From NCBI GenBank assembly GCA_026129485.1, contig JAHCHY010000012.1, positions 1 through 64,000 of the forward strand: DNA of 64,000 bases, written 5' to 3'. Within the stretch, counting starts at the first letter, position 1. The number at the start of each line of letters is the position of its first letter. Positions 36,202-45,076 of this stretch are shown piece by piece. The notes under the pieces are model-generated. The model was not told where the DNA came from, made no database searches, and was given only the letters and a program-made list of their open reading frames with translations. The DNA comes from Cyclobacteriaceae bacterium (GTDB lineage: Bacteria > Bacteroidota > Bacteroidia > Cytophagales > Cyclobacteriaceae). The position numbers and the translations under genes are program-made.

Positions 36202-38061
36202 ATGAAAAGATTTCTCAGACTTTTAAGCTTTTTCATGGCAGTAGCAGCGGTTACGCTGGTACAAAGCTGTAAGGAAGATGATCCGGAGCCAGCGGCTGCT
36301 CCAACGGTTACATTAAGTGCAACTGCTGCAACCGGCACCCCCGGAAGCACAGTACCGGTTACCGTTACCATTCAGGCCGGTAACGGGGCCAAGACACTTA
36401 CGGTTACAGGTGCTGCATCTACACCTGCCAGCCCTATCACCATTAGCGGTACATCAGCAACCCAGGATATTACGCTTACCATTCCTGCCAATGCAGTAGT
36501 TGGTTCAACCATTACGGCAGTAATTATTGCTACCGATAATGAGAACATGGCTTCTGCACCGGCTACTTTCACCATTACGGTAGGCGACCCGGTTATTACC
36601 TTACAAGGTAACCTGACTACTCAAACATTAGATGCATCTAAAGTTTACTTGCTGAAAAGCCAGGTGTTTATCCCGGATGGCGTAACCCTTACCATCCCTG
36701 CCGGAACGGTAATTAAAGGAGAGAAAGCTACCAAAGCTGCGTTGATTGTAAGACCAGGCGGAAAGCTTGTTGCTAACGGAACAGCTTCAAACCCGGTTGT
36801 ATTCACTTCAAACCAGGGAGTTGGCGAAAGAGATAAAGGAGACTGGGCCGGTATAGTTGTTTTGGGGAAAGCTTTTGTTAATCAGCCTGGTCTTGTAGCC
36901 ATTGAAGGTATCTCTCCTGCGGTTAACTATGGTGTTAAATACCAAAGCGCAGATGCTGTTGCTACTCCTGCAACCAATGCAGATGATAACAGCGGTGTTT
37001 TAAAATATGTGCGTATTGAGTATGCCGGTATTGAGCTTACGCCTAATAACGAAACCAACAGCTTAACCATGGGCGGTGTGGGTAACGGTACTGAAATTGA
37101 CTATGTGCAGGTTTCGTATGGCGGTGATGACGGCTTTGAGTGGTTTGGCGGAACAGTAAATGGCAAGCACCTGATCTCCCAGGCTACCTGGGACGATGAC
37201 TTTGATACGGATTTCGGCTGGAGCGGAAAAGTACAGTTCGGTTTGATTGTTCGCTACCCGTTTGCGGCTGACCAGTCTGAATCTAATGCGTTTGAAAGCG
37301 ATAATCAGGGTAATGGTAATGCATTGGCAGGAATCTGTGATGATGTTACCCGTGCAGGTTGTACCAGTGGTGTGTTTTCAAACATTACAGTGCTGGGTCC
37401 TCGTGATATTACATCAAGAAGTATATCAGGAAATTACCGTAATGCGCTACACATCCGCAGAAGAAGCAGCATTTCCATCTTCAACTCGTACTTCTCCGGT
37501 TTCCGTATCGGGTTGCGTATAGATGATGCAGGAACACTTGGTAACATTACTTCCGGTAATGCAGTTTGGGAAAACAATATCCTGGTAGTACCAGGTAACC
37601 TATCGAGTGGAGTACTTGGTGCTATAGGTGGTAATGCACTTGGTGCAAGCATTAGTGGTACAACACCCAGCGATGCAGCTTTTGCTACAGGACTTTCTTT
37701 GACTGATGCCGGTTCAACTACAAGTGGAACAGCAGGAAATGCTACCTTTATTGGCGCAACCTGGGATGCAGCTAACGATGTAGTATTGGCGCCTCCTACT
37801 GTAGGATGGACAGCAGATACTAATCCGTACGCTGGTTTCGGTATTGGCCATGACTGGTACTGGAGAAACAGCGGAACAGCGGCTTACACAGCTCCTAACT
37901 TTACTGTAACAACAGGAACATTAGCCAGCGGTGCAGACTTCTCGCATGCTAAATTAACTGGTGATTTCTTTGAAACAACGGGAACGTTTCGTGGTGCTTT
38001 TGGTGCAACCAACTGGACTACCGGATGGGCTGAATTCCAACCACAAAGCAAGACATATTAA
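36202..38061 (+). CDS. Surface lipoprotein with beta-helix-like repeats, partner of the TonB receptor
   Basis: The 619-residue protein has a lipoprotein signal ending LVQSC (Cys23) followed by KEDDPEP, a sequence consistent with surface export of Bacteroidota lipoproteins. An Ig-like domain spans about 35-130 (PTVTLSATAATGTPGSTVPVTV). From about 135 the sequence becomes a right-handed beta-helix-like domain. It is rich in Gly/Asn/Asp turns: LIVRPGGKLVANGTASNPVVFTSN, IDYVQVSYGGDDGFEWFGGTVNG, and ATWDDDFDTDFGWSGKVQFG. The dense Asp clusters suggest Ca2+ or other metal binding. Its place after the TonB receptor suggests it catches a substrate for uptake. The substrate is unknown. Confidence 0.85.
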   Translation: MKRFLRLLSFFMAVAAVTLVQSCKEDDPEPAAAPTVTLSATAATGTPGSTVPVTVTIQAGNGAKTLTVTGAASTPASPITISGTSATQDITLTIPANAVVGSTITAVIIATDNENMASAPATFTITVGDPVITLQGNLTTQTLDASKVYLLKSQVFIPDGVTLTIPAGTVIKGEKATKAALIVRPGGKLVANGTASNPVVFTSNQGVGERDKGDWAGIVVLGKAFVNQPGLVAIEGISPAVNYGVKYQSADAVATPATNADDNSGVLKYVRIEYAGIELTPNNETNSLTMGGVGNGTEIDYVQVSYGGDDGFEWFGGTVNGKHLISQATWDDDFDTDFGWSGKVQFGLIVRYPFAADQSESNAFESDNQGNGNALAGICDDVTRAGCTSGVFSNITVLGPRDITSRSISGNYRNALHIRRRSSISIFNSYFSGFRIGLRIDDAGTLGNITSGNAVWENNILVVPGNLSSGVLGAIGGNALGASISGTTPSDAAFATGLSLTDAGSTTSGTAGNATFIGATWDAANDVVLAPPTVGWTADTNPYAGFGIGHDWYWRNSGTAAYTAPNFTVTTGTLASGADFSHAKLTGDFFETTGTFRGAFGATNWTTGWAEFQPQSKTY

Positions 38062-38082
38062 TTAATATTGTAGTTTAGGGGT

Positions 38083-38126
38083 GTAAAAGACTTACCCGTT
38101 CATTCGGGTAAGTCTTTTACTTTTAT
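38083..38126 (+). terminator. Terminator of the receptor/lipoprotein unit
   Basis: GTAAAAGACTTACCCG and CGGGTAAGTCTTTTAC form a perfect 16-bp stem with a 6-nt loop, followed by TTTTA. It is the strongest terminator in the window. Confidence 0.92.
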
Positions 38127-38215
38127 AAGCGATTTAGATTTTTAATTATGATCCGGTATGGCCGGATTACGGTGGAGTGAGGGTAAGGAGTTAGATTTAA
38201 AAATTAAGTGTACAG

Positions 38216-38791
38216 ATGAAACAGAGCCTATTGGTATTTTTTTCTTTTTTGATATTAGCAGGATGCAGCAAGCCGGAAACTTATTCGCCCAGGCAATTGT
38301 CTGCCGGTAAACAAGAAGCACTTAAGCAATCGATGGTGCGCTATTTTGCCAAACGACCTGAAACCGCCAGCGAAGAAACCAAATTCGAAGCCCGCTTCGA
38401 TCCCTATTACGAAGCCAAGGCCAAAGAAACCGTGCTGCTGTTTTATCACCCCACCGACAGCGTATATTCTATGCTGGTATCGCAGGTGGCGCCCAGCATG
38501 GTGGGCAAGCGCCACGCCACGGGCATTCGCTTTAAGCTGAACAACCAGGGGGAGATCACCGAATACGAAGAAGTGTTCCGCACCTGGAAAATGCTGCTCG
38601 ATACGTTACAAAAGCGCGGACTGTTCCTGTTCGATAAAATGGTGAAAGGCGAATCGCTGGAACCTTATCAAACTAAAAATTCAAATGGAACAGAATACAT
38701 TGAATTTCCCGATGATTTGAACCATTATGACAAGGAAGCACGCAGATGGAAATTTACCCCGGCTCAGGATACGCTCATTAATTTTAATTAA
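38216..38791 (+). CDS. Putative lipoprotein of unknown function
   Basis: The 191-residue protein has a textbook lipobox (LILAGCSK, Cys17). The mature part is alpha/beta with Arg/Glu-rich segments (FEARFDPYYEAKAKETVLLFY, GIRFKLNNQGEITEYEEVFRTW). No known domain is recognised. It converges on the coiled-coil gene with an 8-bp overlap of the 3' ends. It seems to be a monocistronic gene. Confidence 0.75.
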   Translation: MKQSLLVFFSFLILAGCSKPETYSPRQLSAGKQEALKQSMVRYFAKRPETASEETKFEARFDPYYEAKAKETVLLFYHPTDSVYSMLVSQVAPSMVGKRHATGIRFKLNNQGEITEYEEVFRTWKMLLDTLQKRGLFLFDKMVKGESLEPYQTKNSNGTEYIEFPDDLNHYDKEARRWKFTPAQDTLINFN

Positions 38792-39476
38792 TCTTCCGTT
38801 GCCGTTCTTTATGCGTTTCCATCACCTTCTTGATTTGGGTGTTTACGTTCACTAAAGAATCCTGCGCTTTCCTGTTGTTCTCGATCCTGATTTTTAAAGC
38901 CTCGTTTTCAAGACGGTTGTTTTCCAACGACTTTTCAAGCCTGATTTTCTCCTGCTCGTTGTTGCTGAGCCTGATAGTTAAGTCTTTGCTTTGATTAAGC
39001 ATGCGTTGCTGCTGTTTTTCTACCGCTTCCAGCGCCTGTTGTGTTTCATCAATTTGCTTTTGCACCTGGTCACGGTAAAACTTAATGCCAAACTGGTACA
39101 CCATCTTTTGCAGCTCGCGCGTAGCATAGGTTACATCCTTTTCCTCCCACTCGGCCGGGTTAATGCCCATCCATACGGTGGTACTTTTATCACCGGCTTG
39201 CGTTCCGGCATATACAACACCCTTGCTGAACGGTGTGCCGCTGATTACCGGCTCGGTAATGGTGGTAGGTGTGCTGAATAGCTTTACCTTGCCTGTTTCT
39301 TTCAGGTACCGGTTAAATGCCTGCTGAACATCTTCCTTGCGGCCTTCCAGCGTGGCGGCAAACACTTCGATGGTTTCGTTCTTTACCTTTTCGTTTTGTT
39401 TATTTACAGTTACGGTCTGGCCTTGCACAAGCCCGATAACCAAACTTAATCCAATCGCTCCCAAAAACTTATTCAT
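38784..39476 (-). CDS. Secreted coiled-coil protein of unknown function
   Basis: The 230-residue product has a signal peptide (MNKFLGAIGLSLVIGLVQGQ). A mixed alpha/beta domain follows (about 25-130), with VFAATLEGRKEDVQQAFNRYLKETGKVKL and STTVWMGINPAEW. The C-terminal part (about 135-225) is a continuous coiled coil rich in Gln, Glu, Lys and Asn (QQALEAVEKQQQRMLNQSKD, KSLENNRLENEALKIRIENN). It probably acts as a periplasmic structural or scaffolding protein. I do not recognise a named family. Its 3' end overlaps that of the convergent lipoprotein gene. Confidence 0.75.
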   Translation of the reverse strand: MNKFLGAIGLSLVIGLVQGQTVTVNKQNEKVKNETIEVFAATLEGRKEDVQQAFNRYLKETGKVKLFSTPTTITEPVISGTPFSKGVVYAGTQAGDKSTTVWMGINPAEWEEKDVTYATRELQKMVYQFGIKFYRDQVQKQIDETQQALEAVEKQQQRMLNQSKDLTIRLSNNEQEKIRLEKSLENNRLENEALKIRIENNRKAQDSLVNVNTQIKKVMETHKERQRKIN

Positions 39477-39509
39477 ACTTATGATGTTAATGTTTCAAAG
39501 CTACTAACA

Positions 39510-39656
39510 GATGTTACGCAAAACTAATAACAAGGTGTGTCAGGTTGTCCCGATAGCGATCGGGACAAAACCGATTTTCTGTATGGAATAGTCTTCGACA
39601 TCCCGATGGCTATCGGGACAGACTGACAACTATTCCCAAACGTTTTGCGTAACATC
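39510..39656. repeat. Composite palindromic element of 147 bp
   Basis: The 15-bp terminal inverted repeats are GATGTTACGCAAAAC (39510-39524) and its complement (39642-39656). Inside are two hairpins, GTCCCGAT-AGCG-ATCGGGAC (39547-39566) and TCCCGAT-GGCT-ATCGGGA (39601-39618). The second is enclosed by GGAATAGT/ACTATTCC (39585-39592, 39629-39636). The two inner hairpins are inverted copies of one repeat. The element lies between divergent genes and has no ORF. Confidence 0.65.
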
Positions 39657-39667
39657 AGCTACTAATA

Positions 39668-40567
39668 ATGAGTAAAAAAATTTTAATCACAGGCGCTTCC
39701 GGTCTGGTTGGCCCGCACCTTACCGGCATGCTGCTTCAAAAAGGCTACCCGGTGGTGCATGTCGGTCGCACAAAGCGTGCCGGAAAGATCCCTGCATTTG
39801 TTTGGGATGTAAGCAAAGGTGAGCTTGATGCAGCGGCTTTGGAAGGCGTGGATGCCATTATCAACCTCGCGGGTGCAGGCGTAGCCGATAAACGCTGGAC
39901 GGAATCGCGCAAGCGTGAAATACTGGAAAGTCGTACAAAATCGTCAGCCCTGCTTTATAAAACGCTGGCTTCTGCCAGGCATAATGTAACAACAGTAGTT
40001 TCAGCTTCGGCTATGGGTTATTATGGTTTTGGCGAAAAAATATTTACAGAAGAAAGCAAGCCGGGTTCTGATTTTCTGGCTACCGTAACCAAACAGTGGG
40101 AAGAGGAAACCGATAAAATAAATGACCTCAGCATCCGGGTGGTTAAGTTGCGTATTGGTATAGTATTAAGTGATAAAGGCGGAGCGCTGGCAGAAATGGC
40201 TAAGCCTGTTCGTTGGGGTGTGGGTTCACCATTAGGAAACGGCAGCCAATATCTTTCGTGGATTCATATTGATGATCTGTGCAGCATGTTCATAAAAGCT
40301 GTGGATGATGAAACGATGCAAGGCGTTTACAATGCGGTAAGCGGCAACTGGGTTACCAACAAGGAAATGACACAGGCGATAGGAAAGGTTCTGAACCGGC
40401 CCGTGTGGCTGCCCAACGTGCCGGGCTTTGTGCTGAAGCTGATGTTAGGTGAAATGGCAAACCTTGTTTTGCTTGGGAGCAGGGTAAGCGCAGATAAAAT
40501 CAAACAAACCGGGTTTGAGCTTCAGTACACAAAGCTGGAGGAAGCGCTTAAAAGCTTTAAGCTATAA
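39668..40567 (+). CDS. TIGR01777-family NAD(P)-dependent epimerase
   Basis: This 299-residue extended short-chain dehydrogenase has the nucleotide motif ITGASGLVGPHLTGMLLQKGY (about 6-26). Characteristic stretches of the TIGR01777 (YfcH/SulA-like) family follow: DAIINLAGAGVADKRWTESRKREILESR, SASAMGYYG and FLATVTKQWEEE. The C-terminal domain of about 45 residues (PVWLPNVPGFVLKLMLGEMANLVLLGSRVSADKI) is the DUF1731 part. No substrate is known for the family. The start is 12 nt after the palindromic element. Confidence 0.92.
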   Translation: MSKKILITGASGLVGPHLTGMLLQKGYPVVHVGRTKRAGKIPAFVWDVSKGELDAAALEGVDAIINLAGAGVADKRWTESRKREILESRTKSSALLYKTLASARHNVTTVVSASAMGYYGFGEKIFTEESKPGSDFLATVTKQWEEETDKINDLSIRVVKLRIGIVLSDKGGALAEMAKPVRWGVGSPLGNGSQYLSWIHIDDLCSMFIKAVDDETMQGVYNAVSGNWVTNKEMTQAIGKVLNRPVWLPNVPGFVLKLMLGEMANLVLLGSRVSADKIKQTGFELQYTKLEEALKSFKL

Positions 40568-40586
40568 AGCGGAAAGCAAATCAGCT

Positions 40587-41720
40587 TTAAAGTTTTTCGC
40601 TTTCTGCTTCCTTAACCGCCACGCCAATCTTAGAATCGGCCGTACCGTAATATAAAAACCATTGTCCGTTAAACGGAATCATGCCTTCAATAAAGCAAAC
40701 CTGGTTTACCTGGCCTTCTGTTTCGTAAGGCTGATCGGGCCGCAAGAAGAAATTATCCATCCGGTCGATTACTTGTGTAGGATCATGAAGATCAAACAAC
40801 GCCTGGCCGGAACAATATGCGCCTTTCGGCAGATTGGGATCGCCACCGGTATCGAGGTTCATGCCATTATATAAAAGTAAAATACCATGTTCTGTGATCA
40901 GCGCATAAGGCCCGCTTTCCACCAGCCGGCTGTCAAACATGCCGGGGCGCGGTTTTAATACAGGCTTTAGATTCCCGGTTTCATCCAGTACAGGCTCCCA
41001 TTGAATCAAATCATCGGAAGTTGCCACGAACAAATCAGTATCGCCAAAATACATCCAGTACTTGTTACTGATCTTCTCGGCAATTACTTTGTCGCCTTGT
41101 TGCCTGCCAACAATGGCGCCCGATTTACTCCATTGGTTAATAAATTTGTCTTTCAGCGCCAGCCCATGCTTAACCCAGTTCAGCAAATCGGTGGACGAAG
41201 CGATACACAGGCGTGCCGTTTCGCCATCATAAGCGGTGTAAGTCATCATGTAAGTGCCTGTTTCATTTTCGATAATACGCGGGTCTTCAATACCGCCTTC
41301 CCATTCATATGCTTTCATAAAATCTTCTGCCGGGTAAAGCACGGGTGCAAACATCCGGTTAAAGCGAACGCCATCCGTGCTGATCGCTAACCCGATTCGT
41401 GAAGTACCGTTGTACTTTCCAATGGTATCTTCTGCACGATAAAAAAGATAGATGGCCCCGTTACGCACAACAGCAGCAGGGTTAAATACATCCTTTTCTT
41501 CCCAGTTAACTTCTTGCTGAAGAATGGGGCATTTGAAAATTCCGGTGCCGGCCTGCAGAATAGGATTTGCATCATTTACCTTTTCAAAGGGAAGCAACGC
41601 CCAGGTGCTGTCATTTGCAAAAGTATTACGGTGCTCGGATGTGGTGCAAACTGTTAATCCAAGAACAAGCAGCGTGAATAAGCCGACCGGGTTATGCCAT
41701 TTCATGGAATTACAATTCAT
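40587..41720 (-). CDS. GH130-like glycoside phosphorylase/hydrolase, predicted lipoprotein
   Basis: The 377-residue protein has a five-bladed beta-propeller typical of GH130. The hallmark is EGGIEDPRII near 147, containing the catalytic-type Asp of the EDPR motif. KDVFNPAAVVRNGAIYLFYRAED and GPYALITEHGILLLYNGMN are other family stretches. The N-terminus (MKWHNPVGLFTLLVLGLTVC) looks like a lipoprotein signal with LTVC as lipobox. Most GH130 enzymes act on beta-mannosides in the cytoplasm; an exported one would attack mannosides outside. Met1 and Met6 are both possible starts. No other carbohydrate-active gene is adjacent. Confidence 0.82.
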   Translation of the reverse strand: MNCNSMKWHNPVGLFTLLVLGLTVCTTSEHRNTFANDSTWALLPFEKVNDANPILQAGTGIFKCPILQQEVNWEEKDVFNPAAVVRNGAIYLFYRAEDTIGKYNGTSRIGLAISTDGVRFNRMFAPVLYPAEDFMKAYEWEGGIEDPRIIENETGTYMMTYTAYDGETARLCIASSTDLLNWVKHGLALKDKFINQWSKSGAIVGRQQGDKVIAEKISNKYWMYFGDTDLFVATSDDLIQWEPVLDETGNLKPVLKPRPGMFDSRLVESGPYALITEHGILLLYNGMNLDTGGDPNLPKGAYCSGQALFDLHDPTQVIDRMDNFFLRPDQPYETEGQVNQVCFIEGMIPFNGQWFLYYGTADSKIGVAVKEAESEKL

Positions 41721-41754
41721 TTAGTAACTTGAAAAAAATTTGATTAAGAAAGGT

Positions 41755-42510
41755 ATGGCTTCCAGGACAAAAAAGAAAAAAACCACGATAGAAATAGACC
41801 AGGTGTTAGAGGACGAGCATCGCATCCGCAAGGCATTTAAAGATAAAGACTGGGCTGAGATCAAAAGCTCGGATTCGTGGATGATCTTTAAAGTGATGAG
41901 TGAATGTGTGGAGGGTTTTGAAAAGCTGGCCAAGATCGGTCCTTGTGTTACCATTTTCGGTTCCGCCCGAACCGGGCCCAATCATCCTTATTATAAAATA
42001 GCGGAAGATATTGCGGCCGAGCTGGTACATCATGGCTATGGCGTAATTACCGGTGGTGGCCCCGGTATTATGGAAGCCGGTAACCGCGGTGCGCATCGTG
42101 CCGGTGGAAAATCAGTGGGCTTGAATATTTTTCTTCCGTTCGAGCAAAAAGGAAATCCATACATTGATCCGGACAAGCTGATCACATTCGATTACTTCTT
42201 TGTGCGTAAGCTCATGTTTGTAAAATATTCGCAGGGGTTTATCATTATGCCGGGCGGGTTCGGCACATTGGATGAGTTAACCGAAGCGCTTACATTGATT
42301 CAAACCAAAAAGATAGGACGCTTCCCGATCGTAATGGTTGGCAAAAAATTCTGGGCCGGGTGGCTGGCCTGGGTTAAAAAAGTGCTGGTGGCTGAAAAGA
42401 TGATCAGCCCGGTTGACCTGGAGTTATTCAATGTAGTGGATACTCCGAAAGAGGCTGTAAAAGTGATTGATGAATTCTATGCGCGCTACCTGCTTTCCCC
42501 AAATTTTTAA
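41755..42510 (+). CDS. LOG family protein (TIGR00730)
   Basis: The 251-residue protein has the Rossmann-like LOG fold with both signature motifs: GGGPGIMEAGNRGAHRAGG and PGGFGTLDELTE. Family members release free base from nucleoside 5'-monophosphates (cytokinin-activating phosphoribohydrolase), and some were misnamed lysine decarboxylases. The first ATG at 41755 was used, as the earlier frame start is TTG. The N-terminus is a short Lys-rich stretch (ASRTKKKKTT). It is followed 3 nt later by the lytic transglycosylase gene, so they form an operon. Confidence 0.92.
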   Translation: MASRTKKKKTTIEIDQVLEDEHRIRKAFKDKDWAEIKSSDSWMIFKVMSECVEGFEKLAKIGPCVTIFGSARTGPNHPYYKIAEDIAAELVHHGYGVITGGGPGIMEAGNRGAHRAGGKSVGLNIFLPFEQKGNPYIDPDKLITFDYFFVRKLMFVKYSQGFIIMPGGFGTLDELTEALTLIQTKKIGRFPIVMVGKKFWAGWLAWVKKVLVAEKMISPVDLELFNVVDTPKEAVKVIDEFYARYLLSPNF

Positions 42511-42513
42511 GAC

Positions 42514-43437
42514 ATGCAACGTTTTATCAATATCCTGGCCCCGTTGTCTATAGGACTTTTGCTGGTGTATGTGCTGTTCGATCAGTCCGGCCGCGTGGCC
42601 GAACCGGAACCTGAGCTTGAACCCATACAGGTATCGGAAACATTTCAGCCTTTTGTAGCGGTATCATACGATCTGCCTGAAAGCATTTCGTTTGCCGGTG
42701 AAGCCGTGCCCTTGCAATACCCGGATGTGCGCGAACGGCTGGATCGTGAATTACAGGTAAACATATATTTACAAAGCAGCACCTTGTTCTTATTGAAACG
42801 GGCTAACCGCTGGCTGCCCCGCATGACGGAAATTTTAAAAGCGAACAATATACCCGAAGACTTTAAGTATTTACCCTTAATAGAAAGCGGTTTGGTAAAT
42901 GGAGTTTCCCCCAAAGAAGCAGTCGGATACTGGCAGATACGCGAGGCATCGGGCAAAGAGCTGGGTATGGAAATTTCAAAAGAAGTAGATGAACGTTATG
43001 ACCCGATAAAATCTACAGAGGCTGCGTGCAAGTACCTGAAGAAGGCTTACGAAAAATTCGGAAACTGGACACTGGTAGCAGCTTCGTACAACCGGGGTGT
43101 AGCGGGCATTCGTAGCGACCTGGAAGATCAGGAGATAGATAATTACTATGATGCACATTTAAATGATGAAACCTCGCGCTATGTATTTCGCATCCTGGCC
43201 ATCAAAGAAATTTTTGAGCACCCCGACAAGTATGGCTTTAAGCTAAAGCAGGAGCATCTTTACCAGCCGGAAGAATTAAAGGTTATTGAAGTACACGAAA
43301 CCATTCCCAACCTGGTAGCCTTTGCTAAAAGCCAGAGTAGCAATTATAAACTACTAAAGCGTCATAATCCGTGGCTGCGGCAGAATAAGCTTACGGTAAA
43401 GAAGAACAAGGTTTACCGTATTGCATTACCTGTATAG
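42514..43437 (+). CDS. Membrane-anchored lytic transglycosylase (SLT/MltD-like)
   Basis: The 307-residue protein has an N-terminal anchor (about 6-24, NILAPLSIGLLLVYVLFDQ) and a lysozyme-like SLT domain (about 105-230). The catalytic Glu124 lies in YLPLIESGLVNGVSPKEAVGYWQI, followed by ERYDPIKSTEAACKYLKKAY and NWTLVAASYNRG. It cleaves peptidoglycan glycan strands with anhydro-end formation. The C-terminus (about 255-307) ends in a short LysM-like or LysM-remnant segment (YKLLKRHNPWLRQNKLTVKKNKVYRIALP). It lies between LOG and creatininase genes with 2-3 nt gaps. Confidence 0.92.
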   Translation: MQRFINILAPLSIGLLLVYVLFDQSGRVAEPEPELEPIQVSETFQPFVAVSYDLPESISFAGEAVPLQYPDVRERLDRELQVNIYLQSSTLFLLKRANRWLPRMTEILKANNIPEDFKYLPLIESGLVNGVSPKEAVGYWQIREASGKELGMEISKEVDERYDPIKSTEAACKYLKKAYEKFGNWTLVAASYNRGVAGIRSDLEDQEIDNYYDAHLNDETSRYVFRILAIKEIFEHPDKYGFKLKQEHLYQPEELKVIEVHETIPNLVAFAKSQSSNYKLLKRHNPWLRQNKLTVKKNKVYRIALPV

Positions 43438-43439
43438 CT

Positions 43440-44201
43440 ATGCGTTCCTATATTCTTGCGGAGAACAGCTGGAAAACAATCAAAGAGGCTTCATTTGAAG
43501 TAGCCGTGCTGCCTTGGGGTGCCTGCGAAGCACACAATTATCATTTGCCTTACGGTACCGATATAATCGAAGCTGAAGAAATTGCGGCAGAAGGTGCGCG
43601 ACAAGCATGGGAACAAAACGCAAAAGTAATTGTACTGCCGGCAATTCCTTTTGGTGTTAATACCGGCCAGCTCGATGTGCTGCTGGATATGAATATGAAC
43701 CCATCTACACAATTTGCCGTGCTGCGCGATGTAATTGAAACCTTAAACCGGCAAGGCATTCACAAATTGATCATACTCAATAGTCATGGCGGTAACGACT
43801 TTAAAGCCATGATCCGGGAGTTGGGTTTGAAGTTCCCCGAAATGTTTTTGTGCTCATGCGATTGGTTCAAGAGCATAGACCAGAAAGAATTTTTTGTGAA
43901 TAAAGACGATCATGCGGGTGAGATGGAAACCAGCCTGATGATGCATTTACGTCCGCACCTCGTGCTCCCGCTTTCAGAAGCCGGGGATGGCAAGGCCAAA
44001 AAATTCCGGTTCAAAGCCATGCAGGAAGGTTGGGCGTGGGCCGAACGTAAATGGACAAAAGTTACCAACGATACCGGGGTGGGCGATCCGCGACAGGCTA
44101 CAGCCGAAAAAGGGGAGAAGTATTTTAAAGCGGTAACTCAAAAAGTAGCGCAGTTTTTTGCGGAGGTAGCCAAAACCTCAAAAGGTGATTATTACGTTTA
44201 A
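43440..44201 (+). CDS. Creatininase family protein
   Basis: The 253-residue metalloenzyme-like protein carries the creatininase ligands: Glu30 and His32 in WGACEAHNYHLPYGTD, Asp41, then LNSHGGND with a His, and HAGEMETS with a Glu. Members hydrolyse creatinine or the formamide of riboflavin/F420/PQQ-like precursors; which applies here is unclear. The start lies 2 nt after the transglycosylase stop. This suggests one operon (LOG, MltD, creatininase) with PNP next. Nucleotide or cofactor salvage would link LOG and PNP. Confidence 0.9.
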   Translation: MRSYILAENSWKTIKEASFEVAVLPWGACEAHNYHLPYGTDIIEAEEIAAEGARQAWEQNAKVIVLPAIPFGVNTGQLDVLLDMNMNPSTQFAVLRDVIETLNRQGIHKLIILNSHGGNDFKAMIRELGLKFPEMFLCSCDWFKSIDQKEFFVNKDDHAGEMETSLMMHLRPHLVLPLSEAGDGKAKKFRFKAMQEGWAWAERKWTKVTNDTGVGDPRQATAEKGEKYFKAVTQKVAQFFAEVAKTSKGDYYV

Positions 44202-44258
44202 AACAACCTGGCGTTAGCGCTTGTGTGCTTAACGTATTTTACAAAAAGCATAAGAACA

Positions 44259-45074
44259 ATGATCAACCAAATAAAAGAAGCGACCGACTACCTGAAAAAA
44301 TGCGGGATTGTTACACCCGAAATAGGTGTAATACTCGGTACAGGTCTCGGAAACAGGTTTGTAGAAAAAATCAAGCACCCGGTTGTGATCAACTACAACT
44401 CCATTCCGAACTTTCCTATCTCTACGGTAGAGCATCACAAGGGCAAGCTTATTTATGGAGAAGTAAAAGGCAGGAAAGTGCTGGCCATGCAAGGGCGCTT
44501 TCATTATTACGAAGGTTATTCCATGCAGCAGATTACGCTACCCGTTCGGGTAATGAAGCTGTTGGGCATAGAATACCTGCTTATCTCCAATGCAGCCGGC
44601 AATCTCAACCTGAAATGGAAGAAAGGTGAAATGATGTTGATTGAAGATCATATCAACCTGCAGCCGGATAACCCGTTGCGGGGGCCCAACTTTGAAATCT
44701 TTGGTCCGCGTTTTCCGGATATGAGCCAGCCCTATTCGAAGAAACTGAATAATACGTTGATCAAAATTGCGAAAGCGAAAGAAATAAAGCTTAACAAGGG
44801 GGTTTATGTTGCCGTGATGGGCCCTAACCTGGAGACCCGTGCGGAGTACAGGTTTTTAAGTCGCATTGGTGCCGATGCCGTGGGCATGAGCACCGTACCC
44901 GAAGTGTTGGTGGCTAATCACATGGGCTTACCCTGCTGCGCCATTTCAGTTTTAACAGACGACTGCGACCCTGATAATTTAAAACCTGCCGTGCTGAGCG
45001 AGATTGTGGCCGTAGCTAACAAAGCCGAACCCAGGCTTACCGAGTTGTATGTAGAGCTGATTGAGAAGATATAG
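44259..45074 (+). CDS. punA: Purine-nucleoside phosphorylase (trimeric type)
   Basis: The 271-residue enzyme phosphorolyses purine nucleosides to base and ribose 1-phosphate. Motifs of the trimeric PNP/MTAP family are present: GVILGTGLG (phosphate), VEHHKGKL, MQGRFHYYEGYS, SNAAGNLN, and MGPNLETRAEYRFLSRIGADAVGMSTVPEVLVANHMGL. The purine-site stretch is ISVLTDDCDPD, with acidic residues where the mammalian enzyme has Asn. ATG 44259 fits; the earlier GTG frame adds 12 residues with no support. It lies 57 nt after the creatininase gene and may share its operon. Confidence 0.93.
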   Translation: MINQIKEATDYLKKCGIVTPEIGVILGTGLGNRFVEKIKHPVVINYNSIPNFPISTVEHHKGKLIYGEVKGRKVLAMQGRFHYYEGYSMQQITLPVRVMKLLGIEYLLISNAAGNLNLKWKKGEMMLIEDHINLQPDNPLRGPNFEIFGPRFPDMSQPYSKKLNNTLIKIAKAKEIKLNKGVYVAVMGPNLETRAEYRFLSRIGADAVGMSTVPEVLVANHMGLPCCAISVLTDDCDPDNLKPAVLSEIVAVANKAEPRLTELYVELIEKI

Positions 45075-45076
45075 AA

